Below are positions 9,283 to 16,749 of a stretch of DNA of 34,457 nucleotides, piece after piece (position 1 is the stretch's first letter; each line of letters begins with the position of its first letter). The position numbers and the translations under genes are program-made. Source of the stretch: an uncultured Lachnospiraceae bacterium (GTDB taxonomy: Bacteria > Bacillota > Clostridia > Lachnospirales > Lachnospiraceae); contig CAPQSW010000037.1 of the NCBI GenBank assembly GCA_948688495.1, positions 1 to 34,457 of the forward strand, read 5' to 3'. Under the pieces are notes generated by a model. It was given only the letters and a program-made list of their open reading frames with translations. It was not told where the DNA came from and did no database searches.

Positions 9283-11928
9283 ATGAAACATAGAATTGCA
9301 AATGTGTTACTTGCTGCTTGTCTTACCGCAAGTATGACAGTCGGTTTATTGCCGGCGGCCAGCCTGGGCGTGAAGGCAGCAGAAGATACAAGAGCGACAG
9401 TGGAGAAGAACCTGAGTATCAAGGAATCTGAGACGAACTGGCTTCTGACAGAGGACAGGGATGTGGAGCTTCCTGCCACGGTAACAGGCTTAACAGGGTC
9501 AACTGTAACATACAGCGTTGACGCGAAGGCTGCGGAGTATGTGGAGATTGAAAGTGCGGATGCCAAGCAGATATTAAAGGTAAAAAATCGCCCCAAGTCC
9601 AATGAGAGTGATTATAAATTTACGCTCAAAGCGACGGTCACAGCAGGCAGCGAGACGGTGGAGAAGGAGTTTCCAATGATTGTCCGTGCCGGTTTGGCGG
9701 GTGATTCTTATGCCGGATATGTGTATGTGTGCTTTGCGGACTGGCAGGTTGCTCCGTTGCCCGATCCTGATAAAGGTTGGAGAGATGCACAGCAGATTCA
9801 TTTTTTCCTCAGTGAGGATGGGATGAACTGGACAGCATTGAATGGATTTGATCCGATTTTTAAAACGGGTTCAGATTATGCGGATTTAATTGAGAGTTAT
9901 GGCGGAAAGAGCCTTAACTATAAAGTGACAGAAGGTGTAGATACGAAACAGACGGTCAAGGGGGATGCGTCTGCGCTATTCCCATTTGAGGGAAATGACC
10001 AGGGCGTCCGCGACCCCTACCTGATTCGTGGATGCAGGGCGGACGGCAGCGATTCCAATAAGGTATGGCTTCTCGCTACTGACCTGAATACGATGGCAGA
10101 GAAATACGGCGGGAACCGGGCGAACAATACCGTAGGAAGCTGGCCGCTTATGACGACGAAGGGTTATGGAAGCACGAATCTTTTCGTCTATGAGACGGAA
10201 GACTGGGTGCATTGGACAAGGCGTTATATTGAGGTAGGAGATAAGGTAGGCGCCTGCATGGCGTGGGCGCCGGAAGCAATTTACAACCCGGTGAAAGACA
10301 ACTATCTCGTATACTGGTCTGCCCGCACAACAGTAGATGGCAACGCAAGGGACCGTCTGTACTGCAATGAGACAAAGGATTTTGTGAACTTTGGACCGAC
10401 AAAGCTTGCCGAACAGGAGCCGTTCTATTTAAACTGGAAAGATAAGACACCATCCAAAGGCCACGATGGTTATGGCAACATTGACACTTCCCAGCTCTGG
10501 GTGGCAGATGGGGATAACCCTTATGGAACACTGTTCCGCCTTGTAAAGGATGAGACGAACAATCATGTTGAGCTGATGAAAGCCTCATCGGTGCTTGACC
10601 CTAAGTATGAGGGGTATGAGAACCAGGCGGCTTATGATGCAACAGACGCCACAAGGATTACACCATTTATCCTGGATGGAAAAGAGTACAGTGAATTTGC
10701 GGACCTTTCGAATATACCAGGCGAAACCAGGGATTTGAAGCGGGCAGAGATCGTGTGGAACTGGCTAAAGGATGAGGCGGTTGCAGATCATTTTGAGAAG
10801 GTTTCCCAGGTAGATATGGAGAAGTATGCCCATACATATGAAAATGGGAATTATGAAGGTCCTACCATGTTCAAGTTTATTGACCGCGATGAATGGTGCG
10901 TCATGATTGACAATTATGGCGATATGTCTATCCGTTATGAACCGTATCTGACAACAGATTTGTCAGAACCTGACAGCATACAGAAAGCGGCAAAAGGAAC
11001 TTACGGGCGTACTGGCGGTGACGTTGGTACCCACGGCGGTATGATTCCGATTACCGTAAAAGAATATAACACGATGATTGATACTTACAATGCAGATCCC
11101 AGTATCGCCAACTATCATGAGATTAAGTACATTCCTGTTGATACCAGGGCGTATGAGGACAAGGCAGCAGAATTAAAGAAAGCTGCACAGAGTTCTGAAT
11201 ACACTGCAAGTGCAAAGACTCAGATGAATGGCATTGCTGACAAAATTACCGCAGCCAAGCAGGTAATTGAGGCGATGCAGGCTCCATCAGCGGAGGAAGC
11301 ACAAGAGGCAGGACAGACCTGGTCAGAGGCGTATGCAGAGCTGGAGACGCAGTTAAAACGGGCAGATCTGTTGCTTGAAAATAAGGTGAAGACATTACCG
11401 GCAGAGATGAAAGCAACGGAAGTGTATCTGGATGAGGATGAAGTGACAATCTGCACCAAGGCAACCGATGGACTTGCGAAGACCGCAAAGATTGTGGCAG
11501 AGGCGGATCTTGAGAGCGAGACTTCTAAGATTACCTTTAAGAGCAGTAATGATAAAGTTGCAACGGTTGATGCAAATACCGGAGTAGTGACTGCCAAGAA
11601 GGCGGGAACTGCCAGCGTTACAGCAACAGCGCCAGGCGGGGCAAAGGCAGTCTGCAAGGTCATAGTCAAAGGCATACCGAGCAAGATTACGCTGAATAAG
11701 AAAAGCACGACGCTGAAATTGAAAAAGAAACAGACCTTCCAGATCAAGGTTAAGCTTCCGAAAGGAACTGTATGCTCAAAATTTACGTATAAATCTAATA
11801 AATCTAAAGTTGCATCTGTTTCCAAGACTGGGGAGGTTACGCCTAAGAAGAAAGGAACGGCTAAAATTACAGTTACGGCGGGAAATAACAAGAAGGCAAA
11901 GGCAACGATTACCGTAAAAGTAAAATAA
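9283..11928 (+). CDS. Secreted glycoside hydrolase, GH43-like, with Big_2 domains
   Basis: An 881-residue exported enzyme. The signal peptide ends near VKA at residue 32. An atrophied Ig-like domain occupies about 40-135. A five-bladed-propeller GH43-like domain follows at about 145-620, with the three acidic sites plausibly at GVRDPYLIRG (near 240, Asp), AWAPEAIYNP (near 326, Glu) and NYEGPTMFKF (near 523, Glu). A helical linker and two Big_2 repeats complete the protein (SSNDKVATVD near 756, SNKSKVASVS near 839), with a lysine-rich tail like that of the upstream protein. GH43 enzymes mostly release arabinose, xylose or galactose from plant polysaccharides; the exact substrate cannot be read here. 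The preceding LamG protein and this enzyme form a likely two-gene glycan-use unit. AGGAGG precedes the ATG, and a strong terminator follows. Confidence 0.82.
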   Translation: MKHRIANVLLAACLTASMTVGLLPAASLGVKAAEDTRATVEKNLSIKESETNWLLTEDRDVELPATVTGLTGSTVTYSVDAKAAEYVEIESADAKQILKVKNRPKSNESDYKFTLKATVTAGSETVEKEFPMIVRAGLAGDSYAGYVYVCFADWQVAPLPDPDKGWRDAQQIHFFLSEDGMNWTALNGFDPIFKTGSDYADLIESYGGKSLNYKVTEGVDTKQTVKGDASALFPFEGNDQGVRDPYLIRGCRADGSDSNKVWLLATDLNTMAEKYGGNRANNTVGSWPLMTTKGYGSTNLFVYETEDWVHWTRRYIEVGDKVGACMAWAPEAIYNPVKDNYLVYWSARTTVDGNARDRLYCNETKDFVNFGPTKLAEQEPFYLNWKDKTPSKGHDGYGNIDTSQLWVADGDNPYGTLFRLVKDETNNHVELMKASSVLDPKYEGYENQAAYDATDATRITPFILDGKEYSEFADLSNIPGETRDLKRAEIVWNWLKDEAVADHFEKVSQVDMEKYAHTYENGNYEGPTMFKFIDRDEWCVMIDNYGDMSIRYEPYLTTDLSEPDSIQKAAKGTYGRTGGDVGTHGGMIPITVKEYNTMIDTYNADPSIANYHEIKYIPVDTRAYEDKAAELKKAAQSSEYTASAKTQMNGIADKITAAKQVIEAMQAPSAEEAQEAGQTWSEAYAELETQLKRADLLLENKVKTLPAEMKATEVYLDEDEVTICTKATDGLAKTAKIVAEADLESETSKITFKSSNDKVATVDANTGVVTAKKAGTASVTATAPGGAKAVCKVIVKGIPSKITLNKKSTTLKLKKKQTFQIKVKLPKGTVCSKFTYKSNKSKVASVSKTGEVTPKKKGTAKITVTAGNNKKAKATITVKVK

Positions 11929-11960
11929 TCAGTCAGAGCTTAAAAAGATTTGACACCATG

Positions 11961-11997
11961 CCCCTGGCGGACGTTTTGCGATGTCTGCCGGGGGTTT
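11961..11997 (+). terminator. Rho-independent terminator after the GH43-like gene
   Basis: CCCCTGGCGGAC pairs over 12 positions (two G-U pairs) with GTCTGCCGGGG around a GTTTTGCGAT loop and is followed by a short T-run. It ends the two-gene glycan unit. Confidence 0.85.
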
Positions 11998-12014
11998 AAA
12001 GACTCTATTTATTC

Positions 12015-12043
12015 TTGTTATTGCGAAGTGATTATGGTATAAT
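12015..12043 (+). promoter_or_regulatory. Sigma-A promoter before the 42-residue ORF
   Basis: TTGTTA (12015-12020), 17-base spacer, perfect TATAAT (12038-12043). It lies between the GH43 terminator and the small ORF that starts at 12106, which supports that ORF being a real transcribed unit. Confidence 0.6.
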
Positions 12044-12105
12044 ACTAGCTGCGAATTTAGAAATCACGCAAAAAGCGATGGAAGACTTTAAAAATACAGG
12101 AGTAT

Positions 12106-12234
12106 ATGTTATTGGCAAGGGAAGAAAATTCCGTGAAAACGTATGCTAAATTAAAAGATGAATATTTATATCTTAAAAGTTTTCTAAACGTAGCAGGTGT
12201 AAACCTGACCGATATTGACAAGATGAAAGAATAA
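12106..12234 (+). CDS. Small conserved-looking protein, 42 residues
   Basis: A short frame starting with MLLAREENSVKTYAKLKDEY and ending DIDKMKE. It is bounded by its own promoter (12015-12043) and a terminator-like hairpin (12252-12290), with AGGAG at 12098-12102. The spacing to the ATG is short (3 bases); the in-frame TTG at 12112 is better spaced, so translation could start there. No signal peptide or membrane segment is seen; the sequence looks helical and charged. I do not recognise the family. The C-terminal half (YLYLKSFLNVAGVNLTDID) resembles a translated stretch just after coiled-coil gene B (34019-34126), so a small protein family is likely. Function unknown. Confidence 0.55.
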   Translation: MLLAREENSVKTYAKLKDEYLYLKSFLNVAGVNLTDIDKMKE

Positions 12235-12251
12235 CTAAAACAATAGAAAAT

Positions 12252-12290
12252 CAGGGCGCAGGTCAATGATATAGCTTACGCCCTGTCTTT
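12252..12290 (+). terminator. Terminator-like hairpin after the small ORF
   Basis: CAGGGCG (12252-12258) pairs with CGCCCTG (12279-12285) around a 20-base loop and is followed by TCTTT. The loop is long and the T-run short, so strength is uncertain. Confidence 0.45.
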
Positions 12291-12339
12291 ATGCACAGAG
12301 GTGCAGAAGGAATGAGTTTGAATGGAAAGGAGATTTGTA

Positions 12340-12729
12340 ATGTTACAGCCAGGAATAAGAGGAAATCAGGAAATGACAGTAACTGTGGAGGACACGGCAA
12401 AAGTATATAAAAGCGGTACCTTAGAGGTGCTTGCCACGCCCCGGATGGCGGCCTTAATGGAAGAAACTGCATGGAAAAGTGTGGCAGAAGGCCTGGATGC
12501 GGAAATGGGAACGGTGGGAATCCGTTTGGAGCTTGACCATCTTGCTCCGACACCGGTAGGTATGAAAGTATATTGTGAATCTGTGTTGGAGCATGTGGAG
12601 GGAAGGAAGCTGACATTTTCCATTACGGCAAAAGATGAAAAGGGTGAGATTGGAAAGGCGAGGCATGAGCGCTTTATTGTGGAGGAAGAGAAGTTTCAGA
12701 AGAAAGCAAATGAGAAAAAGCAGAAATAA
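12340..12729 (+). CDS. Hotdog-fold thioesterase (FlK-like)
   Basis: A 129-residue cytoplasmic protein of the single-hotdog thioesterase type, resembling the fluoroacetyl-CoA thioesterase FlK group. Visible features are the N-terminal MLQPGIRGNQEMTVTVEDTA, the helix with ATPRMAALMEETAWKSV, and the strand LELDHLAPTPVGMKV. Such proteins hydrolyse acyl-CoA thioesters, though the substrate of the clostridial members is not known to me. An upstream ATG at 12322 is in frame, but AAAGGAG ends seven bases before the ATG at 12340, so that start is preferred. The C-terminus is lysine/glutamate rich. It stands alone between the small ORF and the S1 protein. Confidence 0.8.
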   Translation: MLQPGIRGNQEMTVTVEDTAKVYKSGTLEVLATPRMAALMEETAWKSVAEGLDAEMGTVGIRLELDHLAPTPVGMKVYCESVLEHVEGRKLTFSITAKDEKGEIGKARHERFIVEEEKFQKKANEKKQK

Positions 12730-12797
12730 TACTAGTAATTTCCCGTGGATTCTGTTAAAATAAAGATAATTATGTAGATAAAAAAGGAGCGTTGATT

Positions 12798-13703
12798 ATG
12801 GCAGAATCTATGGAAGATTACAAGGAAGAATTGGAGGCGTCTTTCCGTGAGATTAAGGAAGGCGATATTATTTCAGGGGTCGTGCTCGGCGTGACGGAGG
12901 AAGAGGTAACACTGGATCTGAAATATTATACGCAGGGTGTTATCAAGGTGGAAGATTTAAGCAATGATCCCAATTTTCAGGTAATGGAAGAAGTCCATCC
13001 GGGGGACGTCATCAAAGGCACGGTTGTAAGCCTTGACGATGGACAAGGCAATATAAAGCTCTCGAAAAAAGAGGCGAATGATGTGCTTGCCTGGGAAAAG
13101 CTGAATACATATCTGGAAGAGAAGACAGAGCTTTCCGTTAAGATAGCGGGAATTGTGCCAAGTGGTGTGGTTGCATATGTGGAGGGAATCCGCGGGTTTA
13201 TACCGGCATCACAGTTGGATTTGTCTTATGTGGAGGCAACAGAAGAATGGCTGGGCCGTCAGGTACAGGCAAGAGTAATTACCGTGGAAGAATCCAGGAA
13301 GAAGCTGGTTCTCTCGGCGAAGGTTATTTTAAAGGAGAAGCAGCAGGAGGAATATGAACGCCGGATAAGAGCAATGGTGCCGGGAACGGTGTTGGAAGGA
13401 ACCGTAGAGTCATTGATGCCTTATGGTGCCTTTGTAGATTTGGGAGACGGAATCAGCGGACTGGTGCACATTTCCCAGATTTCCCATAAACGGATTGGCA
13501 AGCCATCGGAGGTGCTTTCCGTGGGACAGAAGGTTAAGGTTAAGATTTTGAATACGAATGATAACAAGGTGAGTCTCAGCATGAAAGCATTGGAGGAAGA
13601 AATGGTAGATGTGGACAGGACTGAGGAGGTAGAAGAATATATTTCCAATGAAAGTGCATCTACAAGTCTTGCCAATTTATTGGCGGGAATAAAATTACAG
13701 TAA
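12798..13703 (+). CDS. S1 RNA-binding domain protein (RpsA-like)
   Basis: A 301-residue protein with three S1-type OB-fold domains. Domain 1 starts near residue 17 (EGDIISGVVLGVTEEEVTLD), domain 2 is near 95-165 (SVKIAGIVPSGVVAYVEGIR), and domain 3 near 190-260 (GTVLEGTVESLMPYGAFVDL, then GLVHISQISHKR). Bacterial S1 itself has four to six domains; short versions in Clostridia are annotated as ribosomal protein S1 homologues. It probably binds mRNA, perhaps at the ribosome. AAGGAG at 12785-12789 fits the ATG at 12798. Third-domain conservation is the best of the three. Confidence 0.85.
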   Translation: MAESMEDYKEELEASFREIKEGDIISGVVLGVTEEEVTLDLKYYTQGVIKVEDLSNDPNFQVMEEVHPGDVIKGTVVSLDDGQGNIKLSKKEANDVLAWEKLNTYLEEKTELSVKIAGIVPSGVVAYVEGIRGFIPASQLDLSYVEATEEWLGRQVQARVITVEESRKKLVLSAKVILKEKQQEEYERRIRAMVPGTVLEGTVESLMPYGAFVDLGDGISGLVHISQISHKRIGKPSEVLSVGQKVKVKILNTNDNKVSLSMKALEEEMVDVDRTEEVEEYISNESASTSLANLLAGIKLQ

Positions 13704-13775
13704 GTGAACCCGTTATAAGCAGTTTTAGATAGTTACCAGTAAATAATCAGAGTATATAGAAAGGGTGTTAGGTCT

Positions 13776-14537
13776 ATGAGAATCAATGCGATACAGGGTA
13801 CGGATGCTGCAGGAAACCCGACTACCACATCTGCAGTGGGCCAGGGGGAGGATTTTTCTTCTTATCTGCAGACTACGGCATCTCTGGAAGAAATTTTCGC
13901 GGAGGCAGCAGAGAAGTATCATGTACCCAAAAATCTGATTAAGGCAATCGCAAAGGCAGAGTCAGATTTTAATCCCAATGCAACTTCAGGCGCAGGCGCG
14001 CAGGGAATCATGCAGTTGATGCCGGCTACGGCGAGGGAACTTGGCGTTACGGATTCCTATGATCCGTATCAGAATATTATGGGTGGAACGAAATACATCA
14101 GTGAGATGCTGGCAAAATATGACGGTAATGTGAGCCTGGCGCTGGCAGCATACAATGCTGGAAGTAATAATGTGGCCAAATATGGTGGAATACCACCCTT
14201 TAAAGAGACGCAGAATTATGTGGTGAAAGTGACAAGTTATATGAACAATGGTGTTGAAGTACCCAATGCATCTTATAATATCAATGCAGGGAACGGTAAT
14301 GTAGCAGCGGCGTCTGTACAGGAAGTGGAAGACAGCTATTATCAGAGTATTTTGGAGCAGTTATTCTCGTATGAGGAGTATTTGAAATTCATTGATATGT
14401 ATTTGAAACTCCAGGAGGCAGAACAGAAGGAAATTAAAGAAGAGCAGAACCAGAGCCAGGAGGAGAAGGACGAATCCTACCATGCTTATCAGGAGCTGCG
14501 TTACAGCCCGGTTATGATGAATCTGCTGGGGCAGTAG
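13776..14537 (+). CDS. Lytic transglycosylase (SLT family), no signal peptide
   Basis: A 253-residue protein with an SLT domain at about 35-150. The catalytic Glu62 lies in IKAIAKAESDFNPNATS, followed by GAQGIMQLMPATARELG and LALAAYNAGSNNVAKYGG, all classic goose-lysozyme-like motifs. It would cleave peptidoglycan between MurNAc and GlcNAc. The N-terminus (MRINAIQGTDAAGNPTTTSA) is a polar, Ser/Thr-rich arm, not a signal peptide, so export must use another route or the start is not understood; flagellar rod-associated transglycosylases are one family without Sec signals. The C-terminal third is helical and Glu/Gln rich. It is 72 bases from the S1 gene and 66 from dut. Confidence 0.85.
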   Translation: MRINAIQGTDAAGNPTTTSAVGQGEDFSSYLQTTASLEEIFAEAAEKYHVPKNLIKAIAKAESDFNPNATSGAGAQGIMQLMPATARELGVTDSYDPYQNIMGGTKYISEMLAKYDGNVSLALAAYNAGSNNVAKYGGIPPFKETQNYVVKVTSYMNNGVEVPNASYNINAGNGNVAAASVQEVEDSYYQSILEQLFSYEEYLKFIDMYLKLQEAEQKEIKEEQNQSQEEKDESYHAYQELRYSPVMMNLLGQ

Positions 14538-14603
14538 GTCAGTACATAATGTCATCTGGCAGTGGGTGAGGATATTTATTTATGTGGGAATCAGGAGACA
14601 ACA

Positions 14604-15038
14604 ATGGAAGTTATCAAGATAAAGTATTTTAGCCAGGATATAGACAAACTCGCTTATATAGATGGGAAATCTGACTGGATTGACTTGCGGGCAAGTGAGA
14701 CGGTGGAATTAAAGGCCGGGGAATTTCAATTGATTCCCTTAGGAGTAGCGATGCAGCTTCCGGCAGGGTATGAGGCGCATGTTGTACCCCGGAGTTCTAC
14801 TTTTAAGAATTATGGAATTTTACAGACAAACAGTTGCGGCGTGATAGATGGAAGCTACTGTGGTGATGAGGATATGTGGCGGATGCCGGTGTATGCGACC
14901 AGGGATACGGTAATCCATAAAAATGACCGGATTTGCCAGTTTCGTATCATGGAGAACCAGCCGGCCATTGTTTTTGACGAGGCATCCTCTCTGGAGAATA
15001 AGAACCGGGGGGGATTCGGCACCACTGGGATGCAGTAA
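14604..15038 (+). CDS. dut: dUTP diphosphatase
   Basis: A 144-residue trimeric-type dUTPase that converts dUTP to dUMP and pyrophosphate, keeping uracil out of DNA and feeding thymidylate synthesis. Conserved motifs are seen in order: DLRAS (27-31), PRSS (62-65), the substrate loop NSCGVIDGSYCG (76-87), RICQFRI (109-115) and the closing GGFGTTG (136-142). The motif-3 loop differs from the common NxxGxIDxxYRG by having Cys at two places, and an aromatic-acidic DEDMW insertion follows. The ATG at 14604 is preferred over the upstream in-frame GTG because CAGGAG is well spaced. A bidirectional terminator follows. Confidence 0.93.
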   Translation: MEVIKIKYFSQDIDKLAYIDGKSDWIDLRASETVELKAGEFQLIPLGVAMQLPAGYEAHVVPRSSTFKNYGILQTNSCGVIDGSYCGDEDMWRMPVYATRDTVIHKNDRICQFRIMENQPAIVFDEASSLENKNRGGFGTTGMQ

Positions 15039-15080
15039 GCCTTTTTGACGTGGAGTTTTCAATGTAATTCAAGGCAAATA

Positions 15081-15122
15081 AAAAGTACCAGATTTTCCTT
15101 TATGGAATGATCTGGTACTTTT
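15081..15122. terminator. Bidirectional terminator between dut and pfk
   Basis: AAAAGTACCAGAT (15081-15093) pairs perfectly with ATCTGGTACTTTT (15110-15122) around a 16-base loop. The A-run on one side and T-run on the other let it serve both convergent genes. Confidence 0.85.
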
Positions 15123-15182
15123 GTGTCCCGCGCGATAAGTAGGGAGAAGAAAGCCCCCTGCTCGATCGCACAAGAGCACGTA

Positions 15183-16421
15183 TTATTTACGCAGAACCAA
15201 ATGTTGCGGAAGTCCATTTACCATGAATGGCTGGTAATCTCCCTGAATCAACGGCTCAATATAGTTGATGAACTCATCGGTTACATAGTTGCCCTCTTTA
15301 TTCATCCAGGAACGTGGAACTACCTTCTCATGGTTTGCAATCCGGTGTACGTCATAGATACCTGCTGCGCTCTGGTAAGGATCGTCGGAAATACGGTCGA
15401 TAACTACCATCTTGCCGGTGTCGCCTTCGTCTGCTGCTTTGACAGCGGCGCCGCCTACCATGAAAGCTTCGTCGATATCTACACGGGAAGCCATGTGTGA
15501 AGCGCTTCTCTGCAGTGTAGAGAACTCAACGCTTCGGGTCTTGCAGCCAATCTCTGCGCCGAGGAAGCTTGCAAGGTATGCGGCAGTTCCCTGAAGCTGC
15601 TTATGCCCAAAGGCATCTACATACTCTCCGCCGCCGGACAGCTCGCAGACATATCTTCCGTCTGCCAGTTTAATGCCCTCTGATACGGCAATAACAATGG
15701 ATTTCTTTTTCTCCAGCAAATCCTTAACCGTCTGTAAGAATTTGTCAATGTCAAAAACGGATTCCGGCAGATAGATAGCGTCCGGCCCTTCGCACTCCTC
15801 TGTTTTGGCAAGGGCGGTAGCGCCGGTCAGCCATCCTGCGTTACGTCCCATAACTTCGATGATTGTGATCATCTCCTTGTTGTAGGTAAGTCCGAGAGCG
15901 TCGCGGATTATCTCTTTCGTGGAAGCAGCAATGTATTTTGCAGCGCTTCCGAATCCGGGGGTGTGGTCAGTCAAAGCCAAATCGTTATCAATGGTCTTTG
16001 GCACGCCAAGGAATTTCTGGGAATGTCCCTTGACAATTGCATAATCAGATAATTTCTTGATGGTATCCATGGAATCGTTGCCGCCAATATAGATAAAGGT
16101 CTCAATGTCAAGGTTGTCCATGATTTCAAAAAGCTTCTCGTAGATTTCCGGATTCTCGTGGATTTCTGGCAGCTTATAGCGGCAGGAACCTAAGAAAGCG
16201 GAAGGTGTGCGCTTTAAAAGTTCAATGTCAATGTCTGAGTGAATCTGGGTGGATAAATCAACATACTGTTCGTCCAAAAGTCCCTGGACACCATGCAGCA
16301 TACCATATACTTTATCAAATCCCCTTTCCTTTGCAGTCTTATAAACTCCTGCCAGACTGGAATTGATTACGGAAGTGGGGCCTCCTGACTGTCCTACAAT
16401 AATGTTACGTTTCTTGCCCAT
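15183..16421 (-). CDS. pfp: 6-phosphofructokinase, probably pyrophosphate-dependent
   Basis: A 412-residue enzyme of the PfkA superfamily that phosphorylates fructose 6-phosphate in glycolysis. The N-terminal glycine loop is GQSGGPTSVIN. The phosphoryl-donor site reads GGNDS (113-117), and the catalytic loop PKTIDND (141-147). The Asp after the Asn and the Lys of PKTIDND are the residue choices of pyrophosphate-using enzymes (ATP enzymes have Gly at both places), so PPi is the likely donor; the first Asp of the common GGDDS is Asn here. The Arg/Glu-rich MGRNAGWLTG sugar-phosphate motif is present. GAGGAGG precedes the start, and a good promoter lies upstream. Donor assignment is inferred from residues only. 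Confidence 0.88.
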   Translation of the reverse strand: MGKKRNIIVGQSGGPTSVINSSLAGVYKTAKERGFDKVYGMLHGVQGLLDEQYVDLSTQIHSDIDIELLKRTPSAFLGSCRYKLPEIHENPEIYEKLFEIMDNLDIETFIYIGGNDSMDTIKKLSDYAIVKGHSQKFLGVPKTIDNDLALTDHTPGFGSAAKYIAASTKEIIRDALGLTYNKEMITIIEVMGRNAGWLTGATALAKTEECEGPDAIYLPESVFDIDKFLQTVKDLLEKKKSIVIAVSEGIKLADGRYVCELSGGGEYVDAFGHKQLQGTAAYLASFLGAEIGCKTRSVEFSTLQRSASHMASRVDIDEAFMVGGAAVKAADEGDTGKMVVIDRISDDPYQSAAGIYDVHRIANHEKVVPRSWMNKEGNYVTDEFINYIEPLIQGDYQPFMVNGLPQHLVLRK

Positions 16422-16453
16422 AATGATAGGTCCTCCTCTAAAGTTTTTTTTCT

Positions 16454-16482
16454 ATTATAACGAAAGTACAGGGAATTTACAA
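16454..16482 (-). promoter_or_regulatory. Sigma-A promoter of pfp
   Basis: On the minus strand TTGTAA (16477-16482), 17-base spacer, perfect TATAAT (16454-16459). The leader to the ATG at 16421 is about 25 bases. Confidence 0.65.
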
Positions 16483-16613
16483 CCCGATTCCTTTCGGAAT
16501 CCCGAAAATGGCGGATTGTCAGACCTTCTTTATGGTTTTATGAAAATGATTTGTTGATTTGTATAATAAAACAGTAAATTATTCGTTAAAATGACGAAGG
16601 AAGGGAGAAGAAG

Positions 16614-16661
16614 ATGTCATTCTTGGCGGATATGACTAGAATGTATCGGTTATTTTGTTGA
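16614..16661 (+). CDS. Possible 15-residue leader peptide upstream of msmK
   Basis: In the 328-base region between pfp and msmK, GGAAGGGAG precedes an ATG that opens a 15-codon frame (MSFLADMTRMYRLFC, then TGA). A TATAAT at 16562-16567 lies about 50 bases upstream but has no convincing -35 box. It may be a leader ORF or chance. The rest of the region is AT rich, with several -10-like hexamers before msmK (TATGAT, TATAAA near 16693-16710) and no clear riboswitch. Confidence 0.2.
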   Translation: MSFLADMTRMYRLFC

Positions 16662-16749
16662 GTTGTCAGGTAGTATTTTGTCGTGATAATTGGTATGATA
16701 ATGCTATAAAATTTCTGCAGAGCAGACAAACACAGGAGGTAGCAGTAAA

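Noticed and set aside
11220..11891. Long open frame antisense to the GH43-like gene tail
   Set aside because: It results from the biased codon use of the lysine-rich Big_2 region; the product is low-complexity and has no ribosome binding site.
12185..12215. ACCGATAT resembling a SigD -10 element
   Set aside because: It lies inside the 42-residue ORF, and the nearest TAAA boxes are 19 and 4 bases away, outside the allowed 14-16.
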